From Nonomuraea harbinensis (GTDB lineage Bacteria; Actinomycetota; Actinomycetes; Streptosporangiales; Streptosporangiaceae), in NCBI RefSeq assembly GCF_019396385.1, contig NZ_JAHKRN010000005.1:1-64000 (forward strand): 64,000 nucleotides of DNA, read 5' to 3'. The notes under the pieces were generated by a model. It was not told the origin of the DNA and made no database searches. It saw only the letters and a list, made by a program, of their open reading frames with translations. Positions 18,381-28,000 of the stretch are shown here, in pieces (the stretch's first letter is position 1; each line of letters starts with the position of its first letter). Both the position numbers and the translations under genes were made by a program.

Positions 18381-18944
18381 ATGACTCGTATCATCGCGGG
18401 CGCCGCAGGTGGACGGCGGCTGGAGGTGCCGCCGGGCCGCGGCACGAGGCCGACCAGTGACAGGGCGCGCGAAGGCATCTTCTTGACGCTCGACTCGCTG
18501 TACGGGCTCGCGGGCTCCCGGGTGCTGGACCTGTACGCGGGTTCGGGGGCGGCCGGGCTGGAGGCGCTGTCGCGGGGCGCGGCGCACGCGCTGATGGTGG
18601 AGTCCGACCCGAAGGCGGTGCGCACGATCCGGGCCAACATGGCGGCGCTCCGGCTCGACGGCGCCGGGGTCGTGGCCGACCGGGTGGAGCGGGTGCTGGC
18701 CAAGCCGTGCGCGGAGCCGTACGACATCGTGTTCGCCGATCCTCCGTACGCGGTCGGCGGCGAGGAGGCGACCCGGGTGCTGGAGTCGCTGCGGGACAAC
18801 GGGTGGTTGCTGCCTGGCGCTTTGGTGGCTTTTGAGCGGGAAAGCAGAGGAAAAGCCCTGGTGTGGCCGGATGGTTTCATTGAGGAGAGGGTCCGTCGTT
18901 ACGGCGAAGCGTCCGTTTGGTACGGTCGCGCCGCCGGGGAATGA
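18381..18944 (+). CDS. rsmD: 16S rRNA (guanine966-N2)-methyltransferase RsmD
   Basis: A 187-aa SAM-dependent methyltransferase that modifies G966 of 16S rRNA. Family motifs are the N-terminal IIAGAAGGRRLEVPPG, TSDRAREGIF, the SAM site VLDLYAGSGAAGLEALSRGA (about 48-67), and the catalytic FADPPYAVG (about 117-125). ATG 18381 (MTRIIAG) is the conserved start; an ATG three codons earlier is possible. It is followed 28 bp later by coaD, the usual partner in bacterial genomes. Confidence 0.95.
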   Translation: MTRIIAGAAGGRRLEVPPGRGTRPTSDRAREGIFLTLDSLYGLAGSRVLDLYAGSGAAGLEALSRGAAHALMVESDPKAVRTIRANMAALRLDGAGVVADRVERVLAKPCAEPYDIVFADPPYAVGGEEATRVLESLRDNGWLLPGALVAFERESRGKALVWPDGFIEERVRRYGEASVWYGRAAGE

Positions 18945-18972
18945 TGACCGTCCGTAGACCAGAGGAGGCGTC

Positions 18973-19449
18973 TTGCGCCGCGTAGTCTGCCCGGGGTCGT
19001 TCGACCCCATCACCAACGGCCACCTCGACATCATCGCCAGAGCCGCCCGGTTGTACGACGAGGTCGTCGTCGCCGTGCTCATCAATATCGAGAAGAGCAG
19101 CCTGTTCACCGTCGACGAGCGGATCGAGATCCTGCAGACGGTGACCAAGGAGTACTCCAACGTCAAGGTGCTCAAGTTCCACGGCCTGCTGGTCGACTTC
19201 TGCAAGCAGAACGACATCCCGGCCATCGTCAAGGGCATCCGGGTGGTCAGCGACTTCGACTACGAGCTCCAGATGGCGCAGCTCAACTACCGGTTGTCGG
19301 GCGTGGAGACGCTGTTCATGCCGACCAATCCCGAATACTCGTTCCTGTCGTCGAGCCGGGTGAAGGAGATCGCCCGGTACGGTGGAGACGTGTCGGGCCT
19401 GGTCCCCGACCTGGTCCACAAGCTGCTCGTCGAGCGGCTCAAGGGCTGA
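18973..19449 (+). CDS. coaD: Phosphopantetheine adenylyltransferase
   Basis: A 158-aa nucleotidyltransferase adding AMP to 4'-phosphopantetheine, the penultimate step of coenzyme A synthesis. It has the class-defining GSFDPITNGHLDII with the T/HxGH motif (about residues 8-21), KGIRVVSDFDYELQMA, and the C-terminal SFLSSSRVKEIARYGGDVSGLVP that binds ATP. It starts at TTG 18973 with AGAGGAGGCGTC immediately upstream, an excellent ribosome binding site. Length is standard (about 160 aa). Confidence 0.98.
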   Translation: MRRVVCPGSFDPITNGHLDIIARAARLYDEVVVAVLINIEKSSLFTVDERIEILQTVTKEYSNVKVLKFHGLLVDFCKQNDIPAIVKGIRVVSDFDYELQMAQLNYRLSGVETLFMPTNPEYSFLSSSRVKEIARYGGDVSGLVPDLVHKLLVERLKG

Positions 19450-19517
19450 CGGCGACCTGGTATCCTTTCTTTTCGGCCCTGTACGACAGCGATTTCGCCA
19501 TGCCTAGCGAGAGCAGG

Positions 19518-20069
19518 ATGACTCAGCACCTCGACCCCCGCTCCCCTTGGGTGATCTCCACCCATGACCTGGGAAAGCGGCCGGGCACGATGCGCGAGCT
19601 CTCCCTGGTCCTCCCTGCGCCGGCGGATCTCGGCGTCGACATGATCGGCGTCCCCAAGGACGCCGAGGTCGAGCTGGCTCTCCGGCTCGAAGCAGTGATG
19701 GAAGGCGTGCTCGTCTCGGGCACGGCGCACGCCCCGTTGTCCGGGGAGTGCGCGCGGTGCCTGGATCCGGTGTCCTCCGACATCGAGGTCGAGCTGCAGG
19801 AGCTGTTCTTCTACTCCGACGAGGACGCCTCCGAGGACGATTCGCTGCTCGACGGTGAGTTGTTCGACCTGGAGCCGACGTTCCGCGACGCGGTGGTGCT
19901 CTCGCTTCCGCTGAGCCCCGTCTGCCAGGACGACTGCCAGGGGCTGTGCACGGAGTGCGGGATCAAGCTGGCCGAGGCCGGTGACGATCACCGTCACGAG
20001 AAGATCGACGCCCGCTGGGCGTCGTTGCAGGGTCTGATGACCGAGAACGATAACGATCAGGAGAAGTGA
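19518..20069 (+). CDS. DUF177 (YceD-type) protein
   Basis: A 183-aa member of the DUF177/YceD family, almost always encoded just before rpmF and linked to 23S rRNA or ribosome metabolism in some bacteria and plastids. The cysteine motifs CARCLDPV (about 76-83) and [13 protein letters not shown] (about 136-148) suggest a metal-binding fold. An acidic segment ([10 protein letters not shown]) lies between them. ATG 19518 ([12 protein letters not shown]) matches the family start; ATG 19500 is an alternative. A TATCCT element at 19461-19466 may be the -10 of its promoter. rpmF starts 1 nt after its stop. Confidence 0.9.
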   Translation: MTQHLDPRSPWVISTHDLGKRPGTMRELSLVLPAPADLGVDMIGVPKDAEVELALRLEAVMEGVLVSGTAHAPLSGECARCLDPVSSDIEVELQELFFYSDEDASEDDSLLDGELFDLEPTFRDAVVLSLPLSPVCQDDCQGLCTECGIKLAEAGDDHRHEKIDARWASLQGLMTENDNDQEK

Positions 20070-20070
20070 C

Positions 20071-20250
20071 GTGGCCGTCCCGAAGCGAAAGATGTCGCGG
20101 AGCAACACCCGCGCCCGTCGCTCCCAGTGGAAGACGACTGCTGTCGCCCTGGTGAGCTGCCCGCAGTGCCGGTCTCCGAAGCAGCCGCACATCGCGTGCC
20201 CCACCTGTGGCACCTACAACCGTCGTCAGGTCGTCGAGCCGTCTGCCTGA
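20071..20250 (+). CDS. rpmF: Ribosomal protein L32, zinc-ribbon form
   Basis: A 59-aa large-subunit protein bL32 starting at GTG 20071: (M)[20 protein letters not shown] is the invariant N-terminus. Two CxxC pairs, CPQC and CPTC, form the zinc ribbon. GAGAAG of the preceding gene's last codons acts as ribosome binding site, with one nucleotide between stop and start, so the two are translationally coupled. Confidence 0.97.
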   Translation: MAVPKRKMSRSNTRARRSQWKTTAVALVSCPQCRSPKQPHIACPTCGTYNRRQVVEPSA

Positions 20251-20442
20251 TCCACCGAGTTGACGTGATTCCGGCCGGGTGCCATTGTGCCCCGGTCGGC
20301 GTTACCGTCTCAGACGTGTGCGGTGGCGGTCTCGCCCGCGGCCGTGGTGGACGCCGGGGATCCGATCCCCCGACGCCCACCACGTTTTCGGGCATCATCC
20401 GCGGCCGTCGCGCCATGTGGAGATGTCCGAGGAGGAAAGCAC

Positions 20443-21183
20443 GTGGGCGCAGGTCCTAAGCCGGTGGCCGTGGAGGTCGCCAAAGACGAGCTCGAGCGAG
20501 TCCTGTCGGTGGCTCTCGGCCCCGACATCCTGGAGCGGGCGCTCACGCACCGCTCCTACGCGTACGAGAACGGCGGCCTGCCGACCAACGAGCGCCTGGA
20601 GTTCCTGGGCGACTCCGTGCTCGGCCTCGTGGTCACCGACACCCTCTACCACAACCACCCCGACCTGCCCGAGGGCCAACTGGCCAAGCTGCGGGCCGCG
20701 GTGGTCAACATGCGTGCCCTGGCCGACGTGGCCAGAGGGCTCGGCGTCGGCCGGTTCCTGCGGCTGGGCCGGGGCGAGGAGGGCACCGGCGGGCGCGACA
20801 AGTCCTCCATACTGGCCGACACCCTGGAGGCGCTCATCGGCGCCGTCTACGTCGACAAGGGGCTCGACGAGGCGTTCCGGGTCGTCCACCACCTCTTCGA
20901 CCCGCTGATCGTGCGCTCGGCCTCGCTCGGCGCGGGGCTCGACTGGAAGACCTCGCTGCAGGAGCTGACCGCCTCGGAGGCGCTCGGCGTGCCCGAATAC
21001 CACGTCGAGGAGAGCGGCCCCGACCACGCCAAGTCGTTCACCGCCGAGGTGCGGGTGGGCGGCGAGTCCTACGGTTCCGGCACCGGCCGCAGCAAGAAGG
21101 AGGCCGAGCAGCAGGCCGCCGAGGCCGCCTGGACCCGCATCAGGGCCGGCCGCGAGCAGCGCGAGAGCCAGCCGGCGGGCTAG
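20443..21183 (+). CDS. rnc: Ribonuclease III
   Basis: A 246-aa double-strand-specific endoribonuclease for rRNA and mRNA processing. The catalytic domain (about 10-155) carries [17 protein letters not shown] with the metal-binding Glu/Asp, and [15 protein letters not shown] with the second acidic pair. The C-terminal dsRNA-binding domain (about 165-235) has [10 protein letters not shown] and [21 protein letters not shown] 20443 was chosen because GAGGAGGAAAG precedes it; longer forms add non-homologous residues. plsX/acpP are absent from this interval, as is usual in actinobacteria. mutM starts 1 nt after the stop. Confidence 0.96.
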   Translation: MGAGPKPVAVEVAKDELERVLSVALGPDILERALTHRSYAYENGGLPTNERLEFLGDSVLGLVVTDTLYHNHPDLPEGQLAKLRAAVVNMRALADVARGLGVGRFLRLGRGEEGTGGRDKSSILADTLEALIGAVYVDKGLDEAFRVVHHLFDPLIVRSASLGAGLDWKTSLQELTASEALGVPEYHVEESGPDHAKSFTAEVRVGGESYGSGTGRSKKEAEQQAAEAAWTRIRAGREQRESQPAG

Positions 21184-21184
21184 G

Positions 21185-22030
21185 TTGCCGGAGCTGCCCG
21201 AGGTCGAGGTCGTCCGCCGCGGCCTGCGACAGTGGGTGATCGGGCGGGAGATCGACTCGACCGAGGTGCTCCATCCCCGGGCGATCAGGCGCCACCTGCC
21301 CGGGGCCCTGGAGCTGGCCGCGCGGCTGCGGGGCCGCACGCTGGTGTCGGCCGAGCGGCGCGGCAAGTATCTCTGGCTGCCGCTGTCGGGCGACGAGGAC
21401 GCGCTGATGGCCCATCTCGGGATGAGCGGCCAGTTGCTCGTGGTGGAGCGGGACGCGCCGCTGGAGAAGCATCTGCGGGTGCGGATCCGCTTCCGTGACG
21501 GCGGCCCCGACCTGCGCTTCGTCGACCAGCGGACGTTCGGCCACATCATGGTCAGCCCGCTGGTCGCCGGCGTGCCTGAGCCGATCACGCACATCGCGCC
21601 CGATCCGTTCGAGGAGGCCTTCGACGACGCCCGCTTCGCCGCCGGCCTGCGCGGGAAGCGGACCGAGATCAAGCGGGCGCTGCTCGACCAGTCGCTGATC
21701 AGCGGCGTCGGCAACATCTACGCCGACGAGGCGCTCTGGCTGGCCCGCCTCCACTGGGCGCGGCCCACCAACACACTGACGCGCCCCAAGATCACTGAGC
21801 TGCTGGCGGCGGTCCGTCAGGTCATGGGCGCCGCGCTGCTGCAGGGCGGCACCTCCTTCGACAGCCTCTACGTCAACGTCAACGGCGAGAGCGGCTACTT
21901 CGACCGCTCGCTGGAGGTCTACGGGCGGCAGGACCAGCCCTGCTCGCGCTGCGGCACCCCGATCAGGCGCGAGCCGTTCATGAACCGCTCTTCCTATTTC
22001 TGCCCCCGATGCCAGCGACGGCCACGCTGA
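21185..22030 (+). CDS. mutM: Formamidopyrimidine-DNA glycosylase MutM/Fpg
   Basis: A 281-aa DNA glycosylase/AP lyase removing 8-oxoguanine and Fapy lesions. After Met cleavage the N-terminal Pro of [13 protein letters not shown] is the nucleophile, and the catalytic Glu is residue 3. [11 protein letters not shown], the helix-two-turn-helix segment [18 protein letters not shown] and the C-terminal zinc finger CSRCGTPI...YFCPRCQ are intact. It starts at TTG 21185, one nucleotide after the rnc stop. Its last 53 bp overlap the 3' end of the convergent MFS gene. Confidence 0.97.
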   Translation: MPELPEVEVVRRGLRQWVIGREIDSTEVLHPRAIRRHLPGALELAARLRGRTLVSAERRGKYLWLPLSGDEDALMAHLGMSGQLLVVERDAPLEKHLRVRIRFRDGGPDLRFVDQRTFGHIMVSPLVAGVPEPITHIAPDPFEEAFDDARFAAGLRGKRTEIKRALLDQSLISGVGNIYADEALWLARLHWARPTNTLTRPKITELLAAVRQVMGAALLQGGTSFDSLYVNVNGESGYFDRSLEVYGRQDQPCSRCGTPIRREPFMNRSSYFCPRCQRRPR

Positions 22031-23168
22031 CGGCGGCGAGTGCAGCTCCCAGCCACATCACCGCGGCGACGGAGACCCCGTCCGCCACCCGGCCGCCGGC
22101 GAACGCGCCGAGCGCGATGGAGACGTTGAAGGCGCAGACGAAGAGCGCGGTGCCGAGCTCGCCGCCGCCCGACCGCATGATCCACAGCTGCAGGGTCACG
22201 CCCACGCCGCCGTAACCCACGCCCCACACCACCAGCGCGGCCAGGGGCAGGTCGATCAGCGGCAGCGCCGCGGTGGCGACGGCCATGAGCGCGGCCAGCG
22301 TGACGAGCACGGCACTGGGCCTTGCCGCCGCCCGTGCGCCCGCTGCGAAGTTTCCGGCCACGCCCGCGGCGCCGTACAGGAGGAGCGCCGCGCCGACGAA
22401 GGCGGGGTCCGCGCCCGCGACCTGCTCCAGGAACGGCCGTACGTAGGTGTAGGCGGCGAAGTGGCCGGACACGATCAGCACGGTCAGGACGAGAACCACC
22501 TTGAGCGGCCGTGAGAGCTTCCCTGTGCCACCCGCCGCGGCCCCGGACGGGCGGGGCTTGGTGGGCGGTTCGCCGGGCAGCGGCGGGAGCGTCGCGGCCA
22601 GCAGGGCGACCAGGGCAAGCGCGGCCACCCCCAGGGCGGCGAACGCCGCTCTCCAGTCCGCGAACGAGGAGAGGAACGCTGCCGCCGGCACGCCCAGCAC
22701 GGACGCCACGGACACGCCCGACAGGATGATCGACGTGGCCCGGCCGACGAACCGGTCCGGCACCAGCCGCGGCCCGAGAGCGGCCGCGAAGGCCCAGAAC
22801 CCGCCGATGCTCACTCCCGTCAGCACCCGGGCGGCCAGCATGAACGGATAGTCCTGGGCCAGCGCGCCCGCCAGGTTGGCGACCCCCAGCAGGGCCATCA
22901 GCCCCAGCAGCGTGACGCGCCGGTCCAGCCGCCGGGTGGTGATCGCCAGCACGGGCGCCGCGACGGCGGCGACCAGGCCGGGCGCGGTCATCATCAGGCC
23001 GGCGGTGCCGTCGGACACACCCAGGCTGGACCCGATCGACGTCAACAGGCCGACGGGCAGCATCTCGCTGGTCACGAGGATGAAGGTGCCCGCCGCCAAG
23101 GAGGTCACGGCGAGCCACCGCGCCCGGTCGGCGGCGGATTCGGAGGCGGGCTCAACGGTCGTCGTCAT
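21978..23168 (-). CDS. MFS transporter, DHA1-type drug/metabolite exporter
   Basis: A 396-aa major facilitator with 12 predicted membrane helices. The DHA1 family pattern is seen in [20 protein letters not shown] (helix 1-2), [21 protein letters not shown] (motif A-like loop) and [20 protein letters not shown] (helix 4). A Pro/Gly-rich cytoplasmic loop separates the two halves. It is related by eye to the Cmx/AraJ/YdhP group; the substrate is unknown. It is divergent from a LysR regulator across 91 bp, the usual arrangement of LysR-controlled exporters. Its 3' end overlaps mutM by 53 bp, so the two transcripts are complementary there. Confidence 0.9.
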   Translation of the reverse strand: MTTTVEPASESAADRARWLAVTSLAAGTFILVTSEMLPVGLLTSIGSSLGVSDGTAGLMMTAPGLVAAVAAPVLAITTRRLDRRVTLLGLMALLGVANLAGALAQDYPFMLAARVLTGVSIGGFWAFAAALGPRLVPDRFVGRATSIILSGVSVASVLGVPAAAFLSSFADWRAAFAALGVAALALVALLAATLPPLPGEPPTKPRPSGAAAGGTGKLSRPLKVVLVLTVLIVSGHFAAYTYVRPFLEQVAGADPAFVGAALLLYGAAGVAGNFAAGARAAARPSAVLVTLAALMAVATAALPLIDLPLAALVVWGVGYGGVGVTLQLWIMRSGGGELGTALFVCAFNVSIALGAFAGGRVADGVSVAAVMWLGAALAAVSVAVAGIGGRNRKSGS

Positions 23169-23259
23169 GCCGCTCAGACTCGCCGCCGGCCCGTCCCGGG
23201 AACAATGACGAAGGCCGAAGGCTTGGTTGAGTCAGGTTAAGCGATCAGCGGAGGATGGG

Positions 23260-24162
23260 ATGGAGTTCAGAGAGCTGGAGTGCTTCGTCGTGCTCAGCGA
23301 GGAGCTGCATTTCGCCCGTACGGCGGAGCGTCTCTACCTGTCGCCGGGCCGGGTGAGCCAGCTCATGCGCTCGCTCGAGAGCCGGATCGGCGCCAGGCTG
23401 TTCCACCGGACCAGCAGGCGGGTGCGCCTCACGCCTCTCGGCGAGCGTTTCCTGTCCGATCTGCGGCCCGCCTACGACGGTCTGGCGAGCGCGGTGGGCC
23501 GGGCGAAGGCGGCCGCCCGGGAGGTCACCGGCGTGCTCAGGGTGGGGTTCCTGGCCAGTCCCACAGACGTCGTCACGGGCAGCGTGCGGGCTTTCGAGAG
23601 CCGCCATCCCGGGTGCGAGGTCGAGTTGGTGGAGATCCCGCTCTCCGACCCGTTCGGGAGGCTACGGGAGGGGCGGATCGATCTCGCGTTCACGCTGCTG
23701 CCGGTGGACGAGCCTGACCTGGCCACGGGTGAGGCCCTGAACCGGGTCTCCTACGAGCTCGGCGTCTCCGTCCGTCATCCGTGGGCAGGGCGGGCCGGGA
23801 TCGACGCGGAGGAACTGGCCGGCATCCGCCTGATCGGGCTCGACGGCCCCGCGCCCCGCGCCTGGCTGGAGCGGATCACGCCCTCCCTGACCCCGCGCGG
23901 GCGGATGATCCCCAAGGCGGGTACGGTGTCCACGGGTCAGGAGGGGCTGACCCAGGTGGCGCTCGGCCGGGGTGGCATGCTGTTCTGCGCGCCGACGGCC
24001 GCTCACCACCGGCGCCCCGACGTGAGTTTCGTGCCCGTCACCGGGCTGCCTCCGTCGATACTCGGGCTGGCCTGGGTCAAGGAGGCGGAAACAGCGGTGA
24101 TCCGGGCGTTCGGCGCCGCGGCGGCCGGGCAAGCGGCGGTGGCCGGGCCGATGGTGGCTTGA
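23260..24162 (+). CDS. LysR-family transcriptional regulator
   Basis: A 300-aa LysR-type regulator. The N-terminal winged HTH ([40 protein letters not shown]..., residues 1-60) is followed by the linker helix and a periplasmic-binding-like effector domain from about residue 90 ([15 protein letters not shown]). ATG 23260 was chosen because GGAGG lies 5 nt upstream; an earlier start adds 11 unconserved residues. The divergent neighbour is an MFS exporter, which it probably activates in response to an exported or toxic compound. Confidence 0.92.
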   Translation: MEFRELECFVVLSEELHFARTAERLYLSPGRVSQLMRSLESRIGARLFHRTSRRVRLTPLGERFLSDLRPAYDGLASAVGRAKAAAREVTGVLRVGFLASPTDVVTGSVRAFESRHPGCEVELVEIPLSDPFGRLREGRIDLAFTLLPVDEPDLATGEALNRVSYELGVSVRHPWAGRAGIDAEELAGIRLIGLDGPAPRAWLERITPSLTPRGRMIPKAGTVSTGQEGLTQVALGRGGMLFCAPTAAHHRRPDVSFVPVTGLPPSILGLAWVKEAETAVIRAFGAAAAGQAAVAGPMVA

Positions 24163-24226
24163 CGGCCCGGCGCGGGAGGAGCCGCGGGAGACGCGGCTGA
24201 GGACACTGGTGGAGACAGCGGGTGAT

Positions 24227-24502
24227 ATGGACGACGTGCGGCTGACGGCCTGGGTGCGGGGGCGGGTGCAGGGAGTCGGGTTCCGCTGGTGGACCAGAGC
24301 CAGGGCGCTGGAGCTCGGCCTGGCAGGATGGGCCAGGAACACCGACGACGGCCGGGTGGAGGTCGTGGCCGAAGGGCCGCGCGACGCCTGCGTCAAGCTC
24401 CTGGAGCTGCTCCGAGGTTGCGACACGCCGGGAAGAGTCGATGGAGTAGTGGAACGTTGGAGCGAACCCCGAGGTAGTTTGGGCGGTTTTGTGGAGAGGT
24501 AG
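24227..24502 (+). CDS. acyP: Acylphosphatase
   Basis: A 91-aa acylphosphatase that hydrolyses carboxyl-phosphate bonds. The signature [13 protein letters not shown] (phosphate-binding Arg and loop, about 11-23) and [17 protein letters not shown] (catalytic Asn, about 35-51) are intact. ATG 24227 ([12 protein letters not shown]) is the family start. It lies upstream of smc, as in Streptomyces. It is followed by a GC-rich hairpin and a new promoter. Confidence 0.95.
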   Translation: MDDVRLTAWVRGRVQGVGFRWWTRARALELGLAGWARNTDDGRVEVVAEGPRDACVKLLELLRGCDTPGRVDGVVERWSEPRGSLGGFVER

Positions 24503-24536
24503 GCGGTTTCGTTAAACCGCGCAAATAGGGTATAGT
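24503..24536 (+). promoter_or_regulatory. Hairpin and promoter in front of the 64-aa gene
   Basis: GCGGTTT (24503-24509) pairs with AAACCGC (24514-24520) across a 4-nt loop right after the acyP stop. An AT-rich extended -10 box GGGTATAGT (hexamer TATAGT at 24531-24536) follows, with a weak -35 inside the hairpin. The 158-nt leader to the next start contains no ORF I can support. Confidence 0.5.
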
Positions 24537-24694
24537 TATATGTCGGGAGTGCCTGCGGGTGGGTTCCAACAGTCGCTTCGACTTGACCGCCCACACTGCC
24601 GGTGCGACTCTTGTTAGGTACCACGCGCACCCCTCCCGCGGAATAAAGAAGTGCGCGAACCAGTCTGGTCACTCAGCGTGGAGGACCCTTTACC

Positions 24695-24889
24695 ATGGCG
24701 AAGGCTCTACTCGGCCACGTCGGCGGTCCTGACCCTCGTATGGTCTCGGAGATGCGCCGCCTGCAGCAGCGCATCCGTGACCTGGAGGCAGAACTCATCC
24801 GACTCCAGGCCCAGAATGACGCTCTTGCGGCGCAAACCCGCGATGAGGCGCTCAGTCGCATGCAGGAGCGCGAGCCGGCACTCACCTGA
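24695..24889 (+). CDS. Small coiled-coil protein upstream of smc
   Basis: A 64-aa protein: a conserved-looking N-terminus MAKALLGHVGGPDPRMVSEM is followed by one amphipathic helix with Leu heptads (RRLQQRIRDLEAELIRLQAQNDAL), which should form a coiled-coil dimer. Start ATG 24695 is preceded by GTGGAGGACC. I recall similar short proteins in other actinomycetes but know no function. It has its own promoter and terminator, so it is an independent transcription unit. Proximity to smc does not by itself show a functional link. Confidence 0.8.
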   Translation: MAKALLGHVGGPDPRMVSEMRRLQQRIRDLEAELIRLQAQNDALAAQTRDEALSRMQEREPALT

Positions 24890-24911
24890 GAGTGATCGGA
24901 GCGCAAGATCC

Positions 24912-24936
24912 AGGGACGTCTCGGAGAGGCGTCCCT
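24912..24936 (+). terminator. Rho-independent terminator before smc
   Basis: AGGGACG (24912-24918) and CGTCCCT (24930-24936) form a 7-bp stem with an 11-nt loop that can pair further (TCT/AGA), followed by CGTTATTT. It ends the 64-aa gene transcript. Confidence 0.7.
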
Positions 24937-25005
24937 CGTTATTTGGTCTAATTCGACACAAGTTCTGATTCGAGACAGTTTCGTACCTTCTCGACAGGGA
25001 TCCGG

Positions 25006-25048
25006 CTGGTCTCGACTGCACCCGCGAGCGACGGGCAGTCGGGACCAG
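25006..25048 (+). promoter_or_regulatory. Long hairpin in the smc leader
   Basis: CTGGTCTCGACTGC (25006-25019) pairs over 14 positions with GCAGTCGGGACCAG (25035-25048), with one G-U pair in RNA, followed by TAGTCTTTC. It lies 42 nt before the smc start and could attenuate or stabilise the smc message. Confidence 0.5.
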
Positions 25049-25090
25049 TAGTCTTTCCCGGAGTCCGTCCAGGGAGAAGGGGGTCCGCGC

Positions 25091-28000
25091 TTGTATTTGA
25101 AGACCCTCACGCTGCGCGGATTCAAGTCCTTCGCCTCCGCGACCGCCCTGCGTTTCGAGCCCGGCATCACCTGTGTGGTCGGTCCCAACGGCTCCGGCAA
25201 GTCCAACGTCGTCGACGCCCTCGCCTGGGTGATGGGCGAGCACAGCGCCAAGTCGCTGCGCGGCGGCAAGATGGAGGACGTCATCTTCGCCGGCACCTCG
25301 TCCAGGCCGCCGCTCGGCCGCGCCGAGGTCACGCTCACCATCGACAACACCGACGGCGCGCTGCCCATCGACTACACCGAGGTGACGATCAGCCGGCTGA
25401 TGTTCCGGTCCGGGCAGAGCGAGTACGCGATCAACGGCGACACCTGCCGGCTGCTCGACATCCAGGAGTTGCTGTCCGACTCCGGCATCGGCCGCGAGAT
25501 GCACGTCATCGTCGGCCAGGGCCAGCTCGACGCCGTGCTGCACGCCGGGCCCGAAGACCGGCGGGCGTTCATCGAAGAGGCCGCGGGCGTGCTGAAGCAC
25601 CGCAAGCGCAAGGAGAAGGCGCTGCGCAAGCTCGACGCGATGCAGGCCAACCTGACCCGCGTCCAGGACCTCGCCACCGAGCTGCGCCGCCAGCTCAAGC
25701 CCCTGGGCCGCCAGGCCGAGATCGCCCGCAAGGCCGCCGTCATCCAGGCCGACCTGCGCGACGCCCGGCTGCGGCTGCTCGCCGACGACGTCTGCACGCT
25801 GCGGGCCAGGCTGGAGCGCGAGGCCGCCGACGAGGCCGCGGTGCTGACCAGGCGCTCCCAGGTGGAGACCGCGCTGGCCGAGGCCCAGGAGCGCGAGACC
25901 GCGCTCGACGCGGCCGAGGCCGAGACCCAGCCGCGCCTGGCCGCCGCCCAGGAGACCTTTTTCCGGCTGTCCTCCCTGCGCGAGCGCATCTCCGGCCTGG
26001 AGCAGCTCGCCGCCGAACGCCACCGCCACGCGCTCGACGCCGCCGCCATCGAGCGCCGCGGCCGCGACCCCGAAGACCTCGAACGCGAGGCGGCCGAGGT
26101 CCGCGAGCGCGAGCTGATCCTGCGCGCCGAGCTGGAGCAGGCCCAGGAGCTGCTGGAGGAGGCGGTTCAGCAGCGGTCCGACGCCGAGGCCGAGCTGGCT
26201 GCCGAGGAGCGCCGGCTGGCGATGGCCGCCAGGGCCGCCGCCGACCGCCGCGAGGGCCTGGCCAAGCTGCGCGGCCAGGTCGACTCCGTACGGAGCCGGA
26301 CACGGGCCGCCGAGGAGGAGATCGGGCGGCTGGAGCGGTCGGTGGCCGGGGCCGTCGAGCGCGAGCGGCTGGCCCGCGAGGAGCTGGAGGCGCAGCGGCT
26401 GGAGCAGCCGGAGATCGATCCGGCGCTGGCCGAGGAGCTGGCCACCGCCCAGGAGCGGGTCGAGCAGGCCAGGGCGGCCGCAGAAGAGGCGCGGGCCGCC
26501 GTCATGGGCGCCGAGGCCGCGCTGGAGGGCCCGCGAGCGGCGCTCAGGGCCGCGCGAGCGGCCGTCGGCACGGCGAGGTCCGCCGACCAGGAGGCCCAGC
26601 AGGCCGTGGCGGCGCTGCGCGCCCGGCGCGACGCCCTGGAGCTGGGCCTGGCCAAGGGCGACGGGGGCGCGGCCCTGCTGGAGACCGACCTGGCGGGCGT
26701 GCTCGGCCCGCTGGCGGCGGTCATGCAGGTCACCCCCGGTGCGGAGCCGGCCGTCGCGGCGGCGCTCGGGCCGGTCGCCGAGTCCATCGCCGTCAAGTCG
26801 GTCGCCACCGCGGTGAACGCCCTGGAGCTGCTGCGCGTCAAGGACGCCGGCCAGGCCACCCTCCTGGTGGCGGCCCAGGACGACACGCACTCCGTCCGTG
26901 CGAGCGCCGTGGCGCCCTCCGCGACCGGGGAGAACGGCGGTGCCGGGCCAGGCGGTTCCGAGGTGCTTTCCGCGTATCCGGAGAGCGGCGAAGGCGTGGG
27001 TGACGGTGGGGCGGGGGAGGCGCCGGGTGGGGGGCGGTGGGCGGCTCAGCTCGTCACCGTGCCCGCGCATCTGCGGGCGGCGCTGGACCGGGTGCTGGCG
27101 GGGGTCGTGGTGGTGGCCGACCTCGAGACCGCGCGCCGGGTGGCCGAGGAGCATCCGGGGCTGCGGGCCGTCACGACGGGCGGCGACCTGGTGGGGGCGC
27201 ACGTCGCCGCCGGCGGGTCCGAGGGCGGCACGTCCGTGCTGCAGGTCAGGGCGGCGCTCGACGACGCCGTCGCGGACCTGGAGGACGCCGGGACACGCGC
27301 GGGCGAGACGGCCGCGGGGCTGGAGGAGGCGGTCGCGGCCGAGCACGCCGCCCAGGCGGCTCTGGAGGCCGCGCAGGGCGCGGTGAGCGAGGCGCAGTCC
27401 GCCGCCGGCGCCGCCCAGGGGCAGGCGAACGCGGCCCAGGGCATGCTCGACCAGGTCAGGGCCCGCCAACGGGAGGCCGACCAGGCCACCGCGGCGGTCG
27501 CCAGGCGGCTGGCCCAGCTGGAGGCCGCCGCCCAGGCCGCCCGCGACGAGGCCGAGCGCCTCGGCCGGAGCGTCGCCGCCGCGCAGGAGGCCCGCGCCGA
27601 GGGCCTGGAGGAGCTGTCCGAGCTGGAGATCCGGCTCGCGGAGGCCGAATACGCGCAGGAGCTGGAGAGCGAGCCGACCACCGACCGGCGCGACGAGCTC
27701 GCCACGGTGTCCGAGACCGCCCGCCGGCGCGAGATGGAGAGCCGCCTGCAGGTCCGCACCGCCGAGGAACGCGTCAAGGGCATGGAGGGCCGCGCCGACG
27801 GCCTGCTGCGGGCGGCGCAGCGCGAACGCCAGGAACGCGCCCAGGCGGCCGCTCAGCGCGCCAGGAGGCGTGAGCAGGCGGCGGTCGCCCAGGCCGTCAG
27901 CGCGGGCGCCAAGAGGGTCCTGACAGCCCTGGCCGGCTCCGTCGGGCTGGCCGCCCGCGAGCGCGACGAGGCCGAGCTGGCCAGGGTGGCCGTCGACGCC

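Noticed and set aside
26884..27045. Common mobile element behind the ThiL and SMC insertions
   Set aside because: Both are G-rich and share short words such as CGTATCCGG, but I could not align them over a meaningful length, so a shared origin is not supported.
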